Source of the DNA: Treponema sp.
GTDB lineage: Bacteria; Spirochaetota; Spirochaetia; Treponematales; Breznakiellaceae
Assembly (NCBI GenBank): GCA_031258505.1
Contig: JAIRMT010000163.1
Coordinates: 1-31,792 of the forward strand
Length of the DNA: 31,792 bases
Direction of reading: 5' to 3'
Shown: positions 1-8,292 of the stretch, in pieces
Position numbering within the stretch: position 1 is the stretch's first letter
Layout of the letters: each line of letters opens with the position of its first letter
Notes under the pieces: model-generated
Databases searched by the model: none
Seen by the model: the letters and a program-made list of their open reading frames with translations, nothing else
Told to the model about the DNA's origin: nothing
Translations under genes and position numbers: made by a program

Positions 1-69
1 CAAGCGGCAGGCAAAGGGCGGGGATATTTTGCAGCGCACATTGAAAAACAAGGAAGGAAAGGCGTCTAG
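1..69 (+). CDS. Possible C-terminal end of a truncated upstream gene
   Basis: Reading from base 1, this frame stays open for 22 codons and ends at TAG (67-69). The peptide is basic and glycine-rich and ends in EKQGRKGV. It carries no motif I can assign, and most of the gene would lie outside the window. It may equally be a chance open frame. Confidence 0.25.
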   Translation, partial: QAAGKGRGYFAAHIEKQGRKGV

Positions 70-215
70 GCAGCTGATTCAGACCTTGATTCCGTTCAAG
101 CTCCAGTCGCCTACAGCAAGAGCGGCGAGTATTGGGCGCGGTCTGTGCGTCAGTGTTAGGAACAAACGTAGGGGCGCGTGTGTTGTGTTGCGCAGCGCGC
201 CCTGTTGTATCCGCC

Positions 216-244
216 TTTCAAAAATCTAGTCTGTATGCTATACT
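216..244 (+). promoter_or_regulatory. Probable sigma-70 promoter of the coiled-coil/nuclease gene
   Basis: TTTCAA (216-221) and TATACT (239-244) are 17 bp apart, about 20 bp before a GGAGG ribosome site (253-257) and the ATG at 265. The -10 is good and the -35 weak. Confidence 0.45.
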
Positions 245-264
245 AACTTTATGGAGGCTGAAAC

Positions 265-1293
265 ATGGCAGCAATGACAGCGGAACAGGCGGCAGAAGCA
301 GGAAAAGACCTTGATTTTGCTAAAGTTTGGGCAGCGTTGGTGAAATTTGACGCTCAACAACAAAAAACCGACAAGCTAATCGCCGAACTATCAAAAAATA
401 TCGCCGAAACGTCCAAAGAGGTAGCCAAACTATCAATCAGCGGGCAGAGAACCGATGAGCAAATCACCAGAATGTCCAAAGAGGTAGACAAACTATCAAT
501 CAGCGGGCAGAGAACCGATAAGCTAGTCGCCGAACTATCAATCAGCGGGCAGAGAACCGATAAGCTAATCGCCGAAACGTCCAAAGAGGTAGCCAAACTA
601 TCAATCAGCGGGCAGAGAACCGATAAGCTAATCGCCGAACTATCAATCAGCGGGCAGAGAACCGATAAGCTAATCGCCAAAACGTCCAAAGAGGTAGACA
701 AACTATTAATCAGTGGGCAGAGAACCGATGAGCAAATCGCCAAAACGTCCAAAGAGGTAGACAAACTATTAATCAGCGGGCAGAGAACCGAGAAGCTAGT
801 CGCCGAACTATCAATCAGCGGGCAGAGAACCGAGAAGCTAGTCGCCGAACTATCAAAAAATATCGGCGGTGTGAATAGGTCTCTGGGTAGATGGATAGAA
901 GAGATGGTTGCCGCCCAGCTATGGGAAAAGTTTGATGCCCTTGGGTATGAGTTCACAAAGGGCAGCCGGAATATTAAGTTCCATGACCGAGAGCAAACCA
1001 TCTCGGAAGCGGACATTTTTCTCGAAAATGGCGATTACGCAATGCCTGTTGAAGTGAAAACAGATTTAATCAAAGAAGACATAGACGACCACCTTGACCG
1101 GATAGGCAAGATACGTCTTTACATGGATAAGCGCGGCGACAAACGGCGTCTGGTTGGGGCTGTTGCCGGGGCAATCGTTCCTGAAAGTGTGTGCCGCTAC
1201 GCACAAAAGAAAGGGTTGTATGTTCTGGTACAGTCTGGGGATTCTGTAGAAGTGGCCAGTATACCTAAGGGGTTTGAGGCGAGGGAATGGTAA
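265..1293 (+). CDS. Repetitive coiled-coil protein with C-terminal PD-(D/E)XK nuclease-like domain (DUF3782-like)
   Basis: A 342-residue protein. Residues 30-200 form a long heptad-type coiled coil built from repeats of SISGQRT plus DKLIAE or TSKEVDKL units. SGQRT occurs eight times. Residues 205-342 form a compact globular domain. It contains EADIFLENGDYAMPVEVK, giving Asp250, Glu263 and Lys265 in the D-X12-E-X-K spacing of PD-(D/E)XK nucleases. This arrangement resembles DUF3782/DUF3782-like proteins that are frequent in Treponema and cyanobacteria and whose role is unknown. GGAGG lies 7 bases before the chosen ATG. The gene stands alone, with its own promoter and a terminator-like hairpin behind it. 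I infer a DNA-binding or DNA-cutting role from the fold only; substrate and partner are unknown. The repeats are nearly identical at DNA level, so length may vary between strains. Confidence 0.75.
   Translation: MAAMTAEQAAEAGKDLDFAKVWAALVKFDAQQQKTDKLIAELSKNIAETSKEVAKLSISGQRTDEQITRMSKEVDKLSISGQRTDKLVAELSISGQRTDKLIAETSKEVAKLSISGQRTDKLIAELSISGQRTDKLIAKTSKEVDKLLISGQRTDEQIAKTSKEVDKLLISGQRTEKLVAELSISGQRTEKLVAELSKNIGGVNRSLGRWIEEMVAAQLWEKFDALGYEFTKGSRNIKFHDREQTISEADIFLENGDYAMPVEVKTDLIKEDIDDHLDRIGKIRLYMDKRGDKRRLVGAVAGAIVPESVCRYAQKKGLYVLVQSGDSVEVASIPKGFEAREW
430..849 (+). repeat. In-frame tandem repeats coding for the coiled coil
   Basis: Units of 42 bp (LSISGQRTDKLIAE) and 63 bp (the same plus TSKEVAK/TSKEVDK) alternate through this stretch. 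They differ by only a few bases, which points to recent duplication or gene conversion. All units keep the reading frame. Confidence 0.85.
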
Positions 1294-1376
1294 AAAGGCT
1301 GGCGGCAGTATCTGGAAGCTGCGCCGGAGGATAGTGGCTGTGTATTATATGCAGTGAAGAGGAGCTTGGGAGCGAA

Positions 1377-1422
1377 AAGCAACGGGCTGTAGGAAAGAGC
1401 CTGTTGCTTGTTATCTTGTCTG
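1377..1422 (+). terminator. Weak intrinsic terminator after the nuclease-like gene
   Basis: Arms 1377-1388 and 1398-1409 pair over 12 bp with one mismatch around a 9-base loop. A T-rich but interrupted tail follows. It lies about 85 bp after the stop codon. Confidence 0.5.
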
Positions 1423-1493
1423 CGTGCCGGAACCCGTTGCTGTTAATCTGAAACATGTCTCTGTTTTCATTGTGTTATGGTGCCTGGCGCCGT

Positions 1494-1542
1494 AGCGTAA
1501 CGCTGGCCATAGAGCGTGGCGCAACTCTGGCGCGCTACGCTC
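1494..1542. repeat. Cluster of short palindromes before the radical SAM operon
   Basis: AGCGT-A-ACGCT (1494-1504) is followed by a hairpin with arms GAGCGT-GGCGC (1512-1522) and GCGC-ACGCTC (1530-1542). It lies just before the first gene of the operon. It could be a regulatory structure or a small repeat element. I see no convincing promoter next to it. Confidence 0.4.
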
Positions 1543-1578
1543 TCAGGGAAGGCGTTGATTATTCCGATAGTTGAAGAG

Positions 1579-3132
1579 ATGAAGGTTATAGCGGTGTTGT
1601 ACGGAGGCGCTTTACGCGATCCGGCATATAAAACGGTTTTTCACGGAAAAAGCGCCTTCGATTTGACGCTCGACAGGGTGCGTCTGTTCCCTGCTGTAAA
1701 CAAGGTTGCGTTGTTAGCGCCGGCAGCATCGACATTGCCCCAGTGCGCGGCGGATGAAGTGATTCTTCCGCCTAATGGGAAACAGTGGACGCGCAAGCAA
1801 GTCCTCAATACACTGGCATCCTTGTCAGAAGGTTTTGACTATACCTATTACGCCTGGGCTGACTGCCCGTTTTTGGACGCGGGGCTTGCCGACGCGGTGA
1901 GCAAGCGGCATATCCGTTACGCCGCCGAGTATTCTTACGCTGACGGTTTTCCCTATGGGCTTGCGCCAGAAATTCTGGCGCCCGGGGTTGCGGCAATTCT
2001 TTCAAACATATCGGACGATGATGACGCGCCGGTTGAGCGGGACAGCATTTTTGCCACACTCCAGAAAGATATAAACGCTTTTGATATCGAAACTGAAATT
2101 GCAGCGGACGACCTTCGCATCCACCGCCTGAGCCTGAGCGCGGATTCTAAACGTAATCTGCTCCTGCTTACTCGTTTTGCTGAAGCGGGCTGTTCCAGTG
2201 CTAATGACATAACACGGGTTATCAAGGAAAGGCCGGAACTCCTGCGGACTTTGCCGAGCTTTTATGCGATTCAGGTTGCGGGACCCTGCCCTCAAACTTG
2301 CGCCCTCTGTCCCTACCCGCGTTATGGATATGTCCAAGCCCATGCCAAAGACTTTCTTGCGCCAGAACGATTTAACACGCTATTGGACAAGATAAGCGAT
2401 TTTTCTGGTGATGCGGTGATTGACCTTTCCCTCTGGGGTGAACTCAGCCTGCATCCGCAAAAGCTGGAACTGATTGGCGCGGCGCTTGAGCGTCCCCAGC
2501 TTTCTACCATTATAGAGACTTCTGGACTGGGCTGGAAAACAGGGGAACTTGAGGCGCTTGCAAGTATGGCCAAGAGCGCCGCGCCCCGCGCGGGTATTCT
2601 GGCCGCACCGCTTTCGTGGATCGTATCGCTTGACGCGCATGATGAGGCGCGTTATCGCAGCATCAGGGGTGCGGGCTATCACGAGGCGCTTGAAACCGTG
2701 AAAACCCTGACGCGGTTCTTCCCAAACGACACCCACGTTCAGGCTATACGGGTGAAAGACTCAGAAGATGATATAGAAAACTTCTATCGTTCTTGGAAAG
2801 AGACCGAGTCCCATGTGATTATTCAGAAGTATGATCCGTTCTGTGGTAAACTGTCTGATCTTGGAGTGTCAGACCTCTCGCCGCTTATACGCCGTCCCTG
2901 CTGGCATCTCATGCGGGACCTTCCGATCCTCCTTGACGGGACAGTTCCACTCTGTCGGGAAGATTTAGGAGCGCTTACAGGAAAGGCGGAACATAGAACT
3001 CTCGGTAACGTATTCAGCGATGAGTTAGCGACAATTTGGGAGCGAGGTTTTCCAGCTTATAAACAACACTGTGGGGCGGTATATTCGGGTCTGTGTGAGA
3101 AATGTGATGAGTACTATATCTACAATTTTTAA
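1579..3132 (+). CDS. Spiro-SPASM protein: radical SAM enzyme with SPASM iron-sulfur domain
   Basis: A 517-residue protein in three parts. The first ~200 residues open with VIAVLYGG and look like a nucleotide-sugar or transferase-type alpha/beta domain. The radical SAM core follows, with GPCPQTCALCPY near residue 240 giving the C-X3-C-X2-C cluster motif. A C-terminal SPASM region has cysteines in CWHLM, PLCRED and HCGAVYSGLCEKCDEYY, which would hold auxiliary clusters. This fits the spirochaete-restricted spiro-SPASM family, whose substrate is unknown; SPASM enzymes usually modify peptides, proteins or sugars. I chose the ATG at 1579 because the domain begins there; a GTG at 1516 and a TTG at 1555 are in-frame alternatives. 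The gene overlaps the next by 26 bases and heads an operon leading to flaA. Confidence 0.85.
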   Translation: MKVIAVLYGGALRDPAYKTVFHGKSAFDLTLDRVRLFPAVNKVALLAPAASTLPQCAADEVILPPNGKQWTRKQVLNTLASLSEGFDYTYYAWADCPFLDAGLADAVSKRHIRYAAEYSYADGFPYGLAPEILAPGVAAILSNISDDDDAPVERDSIFATLQKDINAFDIETEIAADDLRIHRLSLSADSKRNLLLLTRFAEAGCSSANDITRVIKERPELLRTLPSFYAIQVAGPCPQTCALCPYPRYGYVQAHAKDFLAPERFNTLLDKISDFSGDAVIDLSLWGELSLHPQKLELIGAALERPQLSTIIETSGLGWKTGELEALASMAKSAAPRAGILAAPLSWIVSLDAHDEARYRSIRGAGYHEALETVKTLTRFFPNDTHVQAIRVKDSEDDIENFYRSWKETESHVIIQKYDPFCGKLSDLGVSDLSPLIRRPCWHLMRDLPILLDGTVPLCREDLGALTGKAEHRTLGNVFSDELATIWERGFPAYKQHCGAVYSGLCEKCDEYYIYNF

Positions 3133-4285
3133 CAATACTATGCCTCCTTATACTGCGGTTGGCGGAACCGAGCGCGGCGCGTCGTCAGGACTGTCGGCAG
3201 TGATCCTCAATCGCGGGGGACGCTATCCTCGCCGCACGCTGTTTCAGGAACTGGAAAAAGTGGGCTTTGATTACATCATCTCAATGGAAGGCCCGCAGGA
3301 ACGCTATGATGTTGAGGAGCTCTCAGGCCGTTTCTCACAGGTTCGTTTTATATTATTGAAGGAGAGCGTGAGTCTTGGTGAACAGATCAACCTTGCGGCT
3401 TCAGAATTGAGCAGTTCCTTGTTTTTCGTCCTGTGGAACGACCTACGTATCCTCCATTCTGGCGGCGCGTCCCGTATGGCGGAACGCCTCCAACTGGGGC
3501 AGGAGGAGCTTTACAAGAATGTGGGACAGAAGAGCGCATACCGGCGCTTGTGTACCATACCGCTGATACAGAATTCACACTTTGAGAACCTGCCGACCAT
3601 TTCCGCGCCGGCGCTATTTAAGGGTACGGTTAAGACGCTCATGTTCGCGCCGGAACGGGAAGGCCAGTCATCGCTCTATCCCTTTGATGGGGTGGGCATT
3701 TATGACCGACTCCGCTTTATTGACATTGGCGGTTTTGACACCAGTCTTCGCAGTACCTATTGGCAGCTTATGGATTTCGGGTTTCGCGCCTACCTCTGGG
3801 GCGAGCAGATCAGCGCAACCCAGCTTATACGGCTCTCTTATGATGGGGAACCGCCGCCGGAGGACAACACGACTGATGAAAGTTACCGGCGCTTTTATCT
3901 CAAGAACCTCGCCCCGATCTTCCAAGGGGATCACGCTTCTCTGCCGCTGAGATGTTTTTTCCCTTACTTATGGCGCGTTGGCGGCGATCTTTTCACAATA
4001 TGGGAGGAATTTCTCAAAGCGCGACACTGGATCAAGGATTACCAGTACCGGTTCCGCAGTGACGCACGAGCAATCACTGAACTGTGGGAGAATGTGGGTG
4101 AACCCACGGATATCGAGCGTCTACGAGGGAAGGATTTAGGGATGAAAAATAGAGAGAAACAGACAATGCCTGCGGTAAGTATGCCGACGACTGATGTACC
4201 GGCAACAGTGACTCCTACGGCCATAAATTTGGCAACAAAAACGCTGCCCTTAAGCGTAACAGGGCAAGAGGGACATGAAGTATGA
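3107..4285 (+). CDS. GT2-like glycosyltransferase-related protein
   Basis: About 392 residues from the ATG at 3107; an ATG at 3140 is the alternative. The first half looks like a GT-A fold: SAVILNRGG, a segment ending SLGEQINLAASEL, and FFVLWNDLRIL, where the WND may replace the usual DXD. Further on, FIDIGGFDTSL and DFGFRAYLWGE match the family-2 acceptor-side pattern (GGFD, then D.gfR...G). The last ~50 residues are low-complexity and rich in Thr, Pro and Val. It overlaps the radical SAM gene upstream and shares ATGA with the cytidylyltransferase gene downstream. A role in adding a sugar to a surface or flagellar target is inferred. Catalytic activity is uncertain because the metal-binding motif is not classic. 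Confidence 0.6.
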   Translation: MSTISTIFNNTMPPYTAVGGTERGASSGLSAVILNRGGRYPRRTLFQELEKVGFDYIISMEGPQERYDVEELSGRFSQVRFILLKESVSLGEQINLAASELSSSLFFVLWNDLRILHSGGASRMAERLQLGQEELYKNVGQKSAYRRLCTIPLIQNSHFENLPTISAPALFKGTVKTLMFAPEREGQSSLYPFDGVGIYDRLRFIDIGGFDTSLRSTYWQLMDFGFRAYLWGEQISATQLIRLSYDGEPPPEDNTTDESYRRFYLKNLAPIFQGDHASLPLRCFFPYLWRVGGDLFTIWEEFLKARHWIKDYQYRFRSDARAITELWENVGEPTDIERLRGKDLGMKNREKQTMPAVSMPTTDVPATVTPTAINLATKTLPLSVTGQEGHEV

Positions 4286-5007
4286 CTGCTGTAGTTGTAC
4301 AGGCGCGGCTGGATTCCTGCCGCCTTGAGAGAAAATCATTACTGCCGCTGGGCAGGGAACCGCTGGTATTTCGGGTTATGGAAGCTCTGAACTTTGTCCC
4401 CTGCGATCTGCGTGTGCTTGCCTGTCCTGAAGACAGCGTTACGGTTTTTGCTCCATTCGCGGAACGAGCTGGTTTTGAACTTTCAGTTGGTTCCAAAGAC
4501 GATGTGTTAAGCCGCTATTGCGTGGCAATCCGGCGCTTTGGCATTGACCGCGTAATTCGGGCAACAGCGGATAACCCCTTTGTGTTTGCCGACGCTGCTG
4601 ACGCTCTCAATCGGGAAGCGGTCAACCTGAACGCTGACTACGCCGGCTATAGCGGCCTGCCCTATGGCGCGGGTGTGGAATCGGTGAACGCCGAGGCGCT
4701 CTTGCGCGCTGAACAGGAAGCGTCGTTGCCGCCAGAGCGGGAACACGTCTGCCCTTACCTCTATGGCCATCCTGAAAGGTTCCAGCTTCACCGCCCTCTC
4801 GCGCCCCGCGAGTGGCAGGAGCCGAGTCTGCGAGTAACTGTGGACACACGAGAAGATTACGAGCGGGCTATGATCCTGTACCGCGCCCTCTCTGAGCAGC
4901 CACAAGAAATGCGATATAATGGAAGAAATATTATCAAGACATACCACGAAGTTTTTTGTGGGAAGAAGACAGTACGGAAACGGAAGTTCCTTGCCAACAT
5001 TGCCTAA
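4282..5007 (+). CDS. Cytidylyltransferase of the SpsF / CMP-sugar synthetase type
   Basis: A 241-residue protein starting VVVQARLDSCRLERKSLLPL, a variant of the nucleotide-binding IIQARxxSxRLPxK signature of SpsF-like enzymes and CMP-NeuAc synthetases. RATADNPFVFADAADAL corresponds to the conserved D-P/N-P substrate region, and TVDTREDYERA to the C-terminal VD(T/E)xxD motif. Length is normal for the family. Members activate acidic sugars with CTP. The start overlaps the previous stop (ATGA), so translation is probably coupled. With the GT2-like neighbour it could supply and transfer a sugar; the actual sugar cannot be told from sequence. Confidence 0.75.
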   Translation: MTAVVVQARLDSCRLERKSLLPLGREPLVFRVMEALNFVPCDLRVLACPEDSVTVFAPFAERAGFELSVGSKDDVLSRYCVAIRRFGIDRVIRATADNPFVFADAADALNREAVNLNADYAGYSGLPYGAGVESVNAEALLRAEQEASLPPEREHVCPYLYGHPERFQLHRPLAPREWQEPSLRVTVDTREDYERAMILYRALSEQPQEMRYNGRNIIKTYHEVFCGKKTVRKRKFLANIA

Positions 5008-5019
5008 GGAGAGAAGGCC

Positions 5020-6096
5020 ATGAATCGAGCTATTTTTCTTTTCTTTATCTTCCTTATTACTGCCATTCCATTGCCTGCGCAGACTGCTGTTCAGACGCCA
5101 GTTCAGATGCTCACGCTTGATGAGACGCTGGATCGCCTTGGCGGTCTGGGTAACATGGAATTCCGCTGGGACCCATTCTTTCAGAGCGGGACATTTGCAA
5201 TAGCGGATCATTCAGCAACCTTTGAGGCTGGTGAGCCAGGGGCAATAGGTATCACCCTGATTAATGGGACAGAGCTACTGTCCTGTCCGAATCCTTATGT
5301 GGAGAAAGGCCAACTCCGCTTCCCGGAAAGCTTTGTAACAGCGCTCAGGAACGGGCTCGAACAGGCTTTCCATGACGAGAAAGTCCTGTTCCGCATCGCC
5401 GCGATTATCATTGACCCAGGACACGGAGGTAAGGACCCTGGCGCAATAGCAACCCATGTCATCAATGGGAAAAGTACGCAGGTCATTGAGAAGAACATCA
5501 CGCTCAAGATTTCGCTTGACCTTTACAGCCGCCTTTCCCGCGCCTATCCTGATAAGCGAATCATGCTGACGCGGAACGGAGATACTTATCCATCTCTGGA
5601 GGAGCGCGTTGACCTTGCCAACTCCGTGCCTCTGAAGGACAATGAGGCGATTATCTACATTTCCATTCACGCGAACTCTTCCTTTAATAAACACGCTCGT
5701 GGGTATGAGGTCTGGTATCTTACCCCAGATTATCAGCGAACCGTTATTGATAGCGAAAAGTACGCCGAGGACCTGGCCCCCATCTTCAACGCCATGCTGC
5801 AGGAGGAGTTTACCGCTGAAAGCATCAGTTTGGGCCGCTCCATATTGAGCGGCTTTGAGGAAACTCTGGGTAACGCTCTGCCATCGCGAGGGATCAAGGC
5901 GGAAGAGTGGTATGTGGTACGAAACGCCCGTATGCCAGCGGTACTGGTGGAACTGGGCTTTATTACCAATGAGGCAGACGCAACCCTGATGCTCGACGAG
6001 TCATACTTGAAAAAGTTTACAGAAGCATTATATAAGGGAATCATGGATTTTGTTAAAACCTTTGAACGCAACGGCGGCTTGGTTTCCGTTGAATGA
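5020..6096 (+). CDS. N-acetylmuramoyl-L-alanine amidase (Amidase_3), exported
   Basis: A 358-residue protein with a signal peptide (hydrophobic residues 4-20, cut near AQT). The zinc amidase domain fills the second half. His135 in IIIDPGHGGKDPGA, Glu157 in VIEKNITL and His217 in SIHANSS are the metal ligands, and Glu311 in AVLVELGFITN is the catalytic glutamate. It cleaves the bond between muramic acid and the stem peptide in periplasmic peptidoglycan. The ~130 residues before the domain may be an AMIN-like targeting region, but I cannot confirm that. AAGGAG precedes the ATG. It overlaps the GerMN gene by four bases, and an amidase-GerMN-flaA order suits envelope and flagellar assembly. Confidence 0.9.
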   Translation: MNRAIFLFFIFLITAIPLPAQTAVQTPVQMLTLDETLDRLGGLGNMEFRWDPFFQSGTFAIADHSATFEAGEPGAIGITLINGTELLSCPNPYVEKGQLRFPESFVTALRNGLEQAFHDEKVLFRIAAIIIDPGHGGKDPGAIATHVINGKSTQVIEKNITLKISLDLYSRLSRAYPDKRIMLTRNGDTYPSLEERVDLANSVPLKDNEAIIYISIHANSSFNKHARGYEVWYLTPDYQRTVIDSEKYAEDLAPIFNAMLQEEFTAESISLGRSILSGFEETLGNALPSRGIKAEEWYVVRNARMPAVLVELGFITNEADATLMLDESYLKKFTEALYKGIMDFVKTFERNGGLVSVE

Positions 6097-6560
6097 ACTT
6101 GAAACCCCTTCGCGTTATTTTGTGTATTATACTTTTGTTTTTTCTTGGGGTTTATGCCTTTGTTGATTTCCGGCTTTCCGGGCGGGAGCGGCGAACCTTT
6201 GTGTTCTATACCCTGTATGGAGGCGCTGCTGAGGTTGAAGACCGTATGTTCCTCCGTGAGCCTTCGGAAGAGTCCAACATACGCCGTTTTGTGGAGGAGA
6301 CTCTGCTGGGACCCGTGTCGCCTGATCTTGTCCCGCTCTTTCCCAGGGAAACGCGGCTTCGTTCCCTGCTGTATCGGGACGGCGTGGTCTACGCGGACCT
6401 CTCGGAAAGCGCGGTTCTGGTGTCTCTGAACGGTGGCAATGTGTTCCAGAGCCTTGTTACGCTGGACACAGGCATACGCCGGAATTTTCCGTTTGTCCGT
6501 AATGTCAAACTGTTTATTGAGGGAAATCAAGTTTTTACAATATTTGCTGCTTCTCGCTAA
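6093..6560 (+). CDS. GerMN-domain protein with N-terminal membrane anchor
   Basis: A 155-residue protein. Residues 5-24 form one membrane segment. The rest matches the GerMN (sporulation/germination) domain layout: RTFVFYTLYGG, an acidic stretch with EESNIRRFVEETLLGP, then VYADLSESAV and a C-terminal VKLFIEGNQVFTIF strand. GerMN domains are small periplasmic or extracytoplasmic modules, often next to amidases. This one overlaps the amidase gene by ATGA, so the two are probably co-translated and may act together. No catalytic residues are expected. Confidence 0.75.
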   Translation: MNLKPLRVILCIILLFFLGVYAFVDFRLSGRERRTFVFYTLYGGAAEVEDRMFLREPSEESNIRRFVEETLLGPVSPDLVPLFPRETRLRSLLYRDGVVYADLSESAVLVSLNGGNVFQSLVTLDTGIRRNFPFVRNVKLFIEGNQVFTIFAASR

Positions 6561-6577
6561 TTCTTCTTAAAACGGGG

Positions 6578-6605
6578 TTGACAATTTAGAAAGAGTTTGT
6601 ATAAT
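6578..6605 (+). promoter_or_regulatory. Consensus sigma-70 promoter of flaA
   Basis: Perfect TTGACA (6578-6583) and perfect TATAAT (6600-6605) with a 16-bp spacer, 43 bp before the flaA ATG. It gives flaA its own strong transcription in addition to read-through. No sigma-28 type sequence is seen. Confidence 0.9.
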
Positions 6606-6648
6606 CTTAAGCAATAGTTTAGAAAACTCATAATGAAAGGAGTTGTAC

Positions 6649-7785
6649 ATGAAACGTATTTTCGTTTTTGCGGTTGCTACGTTAGTAGCAGTTGGTTCGG
6701 TGTTCGCGGATGATAAGTCCCTGATTGACTTCAGAGAACTTGCGGCGGACGGTGATGAGACAGAGGTCATTGATAACGGGACGCTGGATAGGGAGGGTAA
6801 TCCTAAGCTTCGGTCGGTGAAGCCCCAGAATCCCGGTACCCTGGTGGATTTTTCCAATCAGGCCGGAGCGCGTGCCACTGACGAACAGAAGGCGGCAATG
6901 CAAACCTCACTCGCCATTGAGAATTGGGATGTGGTATTCACGTCCTCATCTCGTACGCTGGAGAACGAGAGGTTGAGCTACACTCGGGAAGCCACCAGTA
7001 AGACTGGTAGCGCAGATGGTGGAGAGGCGACCGTAATGGGCGTCCGCATCCATTTCCCTGTTGAGGCGTATAATTCCTCAGCCCGGATCGTTCCCCCGTT
7101 CCCCATTCCTGGTTTTGACACAGCAAGTGAAGATGAGGCTCAGGCGGCTACAGCGTATGCTCCTGCAAGCCGCTTCAAGCCCTTTGAAAATGGGGATGGA
7201 ACCGCTGACAGGGGTAAGGGCATCATCTACAACGTGGGTACGATTAAATCAGTGCAGGCTGAAGTTTATGGTTTGAACTTCCCCCACAAGCTCTCCATCA
7301 TCCTCGTTGATAACCTCGGCAACGAGAAGATCATTCCGATGGGGACGCTTAACTACGAAGGTTGGGGCAAGCTCACCTGGAACAATCCTCAATATGTGAC
7401 TAATGTCCGCAACCGAGCGCTTAACCTGTATCCCCTCTATCCCCAGTCCCAGACCTTCATCCGCTTCGGTGGTTTCATCGTTCAGAAAGATGCTTCCAGC
7501 CCCGGTGGAGACTTCATCGGCTACTTTAAAGAAGTCCGCGTAATCTACGATCAGGCTGTGCTTGAGGTACCCGAAGAGAATCAGCGTGACATCGACGATG
7601 AGCAGCTCTGGCATATCATTCAGGATCGTGAAGACGCCCAGCAGAGGACCGATATGCTCCAGTTTGGTAACGATGCTGTGCAGCGGTATCTGGATAGTGG
7701 TCGCCAAGCGGCACAGAATTATTCGTATCAGTATCCTACTGCTCCGGCAACTGGTGCGGCAACTGGTGCTGACGACCAGGAGTGA
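6649..7785 (+). CDS. flaA: Flagellar filament outer layer protein FlaA
   Basis: A 378-residue exported protein. The signal peptide (residues 1-~20) ends VGSVFA before DDKS. The mature part has the spirochaete FlaA pattern: LAIENWDVVFTSSSRTLEN, MGVRIHFPVEAYNSSA, then VGTIKSVQAEVYGLNFPHKL and the beta-rich FIRFGGFIVQKD / GYFKEVRVIYDQAVLEV region. FlaA coats the FlaB core of the periplasmic flagella. The start is set by AAAGGAG (6636-6642) six bases before the ATG. A consensus promoter precedes it and a strong terminator follows, so it is a separately boosted unit. The C-terminal tail is rich in Gln, Ala, Thr and Gly. T. pallidum FlaA is slightly shorter. Which of several FlaA paralogues this is cannot be said. 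Confidence 0.92.
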   Translation: MKRIFVFAVATLVAVGSVFADDKSLIDFRELAADGDETEVIDNGTLDREGNPKLRSVKPQNPGTLVDFSNQAGARATDEQKAAMQTSLAIENWDVVFTSSSRTLENERLSYTREATSKTGSADGGEATVMGVRIHFPVEAYNSSARIVPPFPIPGFDTASEDEAQAATAYAPASRFKPFENGDGTADRGKGIIYNVGTIKSVQAEVYGLNFPHKLSIILVDNLGNEKIIPMGTLNYEGWGKLTWNNPQYVTNVRNRALNLYPLYPQSQTFIRFGGFIVQKDASSPGGDFIGYFKEVRVIYDQAVLEVPEENQRDIDDEQLWHIIQDREDAQQRTDMLQFGNDAVQRYLDSGRQAAQNYSYQYPTAPATGAATGADDQE

Positions 7786-7827
7786 TAAGTAAGAGTTGGG
7801 TTTCATCGCCTGAGTAAAAACAAAACG

Positions 7828-7869
7828 ACTGCCTGAAGAACCTTTCATGGTTTTTCAGGCAGTTTTTTT
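7828..7869 (+). terminator. Strong intrinsic terminator of flaA
   Basis: A 15-bp stem (7828-7842 with 7849-7863; ACTGCCTGAA pairs with TTCAGGCAGT, one mismatch) closes a 6-base loop and runs into a T tract. Confidence 0.92.
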
Positions 7870-7914
7870 ATCAGCGCTGCCGAACCCCTTTCTTAACACG
7901 GTCAACAAGTTAAG

Positions 7915-8020
7915 AACTCGCCTTACGCGCCGGAAAGAAAAAGATCATCGAATGACGCGAATGAACGCGAATGTTCTTGAGAGAAATGAACTCTTCGCGT
8001 ATATTAGCGTCCATTCGATG
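7915..8020. repeat. Dispersed inverted-repeat element, copy 1
   Basis: Begins AACTCGCCTT and contains GCGAATGAACGCGAATGTTC, shared with copy 2 at 8159-8257. Outer arms CATCGAATG (7946-7954) and CATTCGATG (8012-8020) pair perfectly. Inner arms ACGCGAA (7965-7971) and TTCGCGT (7994-8000) also pair. It is non-coding and resembles a small palindromic or MITE-like element. Confidence 0.65.
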
Positions 8021-8066
8021 ACAAATTCTTACTGTTTTTCAAAGTCCGTAATCTACGGAACATTTC

Positions 8067-8156
8067 CAGTGAGATTTCTTAAAAACTCAGTGAGATTTTC
8101 CCATAAACTCAGTGAGATTTTCCCATAAACTCAGTGAGATTTCCCATAAACTCAGT
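8067..8156. repeat. Short tandem repeats (~22-23 bp) between the two inverted elements
   Basis: Five occurrences of CTCAGTG or CCAGTG, the first four followed by AGATTT, separated by CCCATAAA spacers. The first unit has diverged and the last is cut short. No coding frame fits. Confidence 0.75.
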
Positions 8157-8158
8157 GT

Positions 8159-8257
8159 AACTCGCCTTGTGCGTCGGTGGGAAAAAGTCCGCGAATTGCG
8201 CGAATGAACGCGAATGTTCTTGAGAAAAATGAACTATTCGCGGGTTCATTCGCGGAC
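8159..8257. repeat. Dispersed inverted-repeat element, copy 2
   Basis: Second copy of the element at 7915-8020. Outer arms GTCCGCGAAT (8187-8196) and ATTCGCGGAC (8248-8257) pair perfectly, and an inner pair uses AATGAACGCGAA. The rest of 7870-8290 holds nothing I recognise as a gene. Confidence 0.65.
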
Positions 8258-8292
8258 AGCAGGATAAGCGCATAGCAATTCTATGAGACTTG

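Noticed and set aside
354..1016. A 220-codon minus-strand gene opposite the coiled coil
   Set aside because: It mirrors the repeat units of the plus-strand gene, which has a good ribosome site and a recognisable C-terminal domain.
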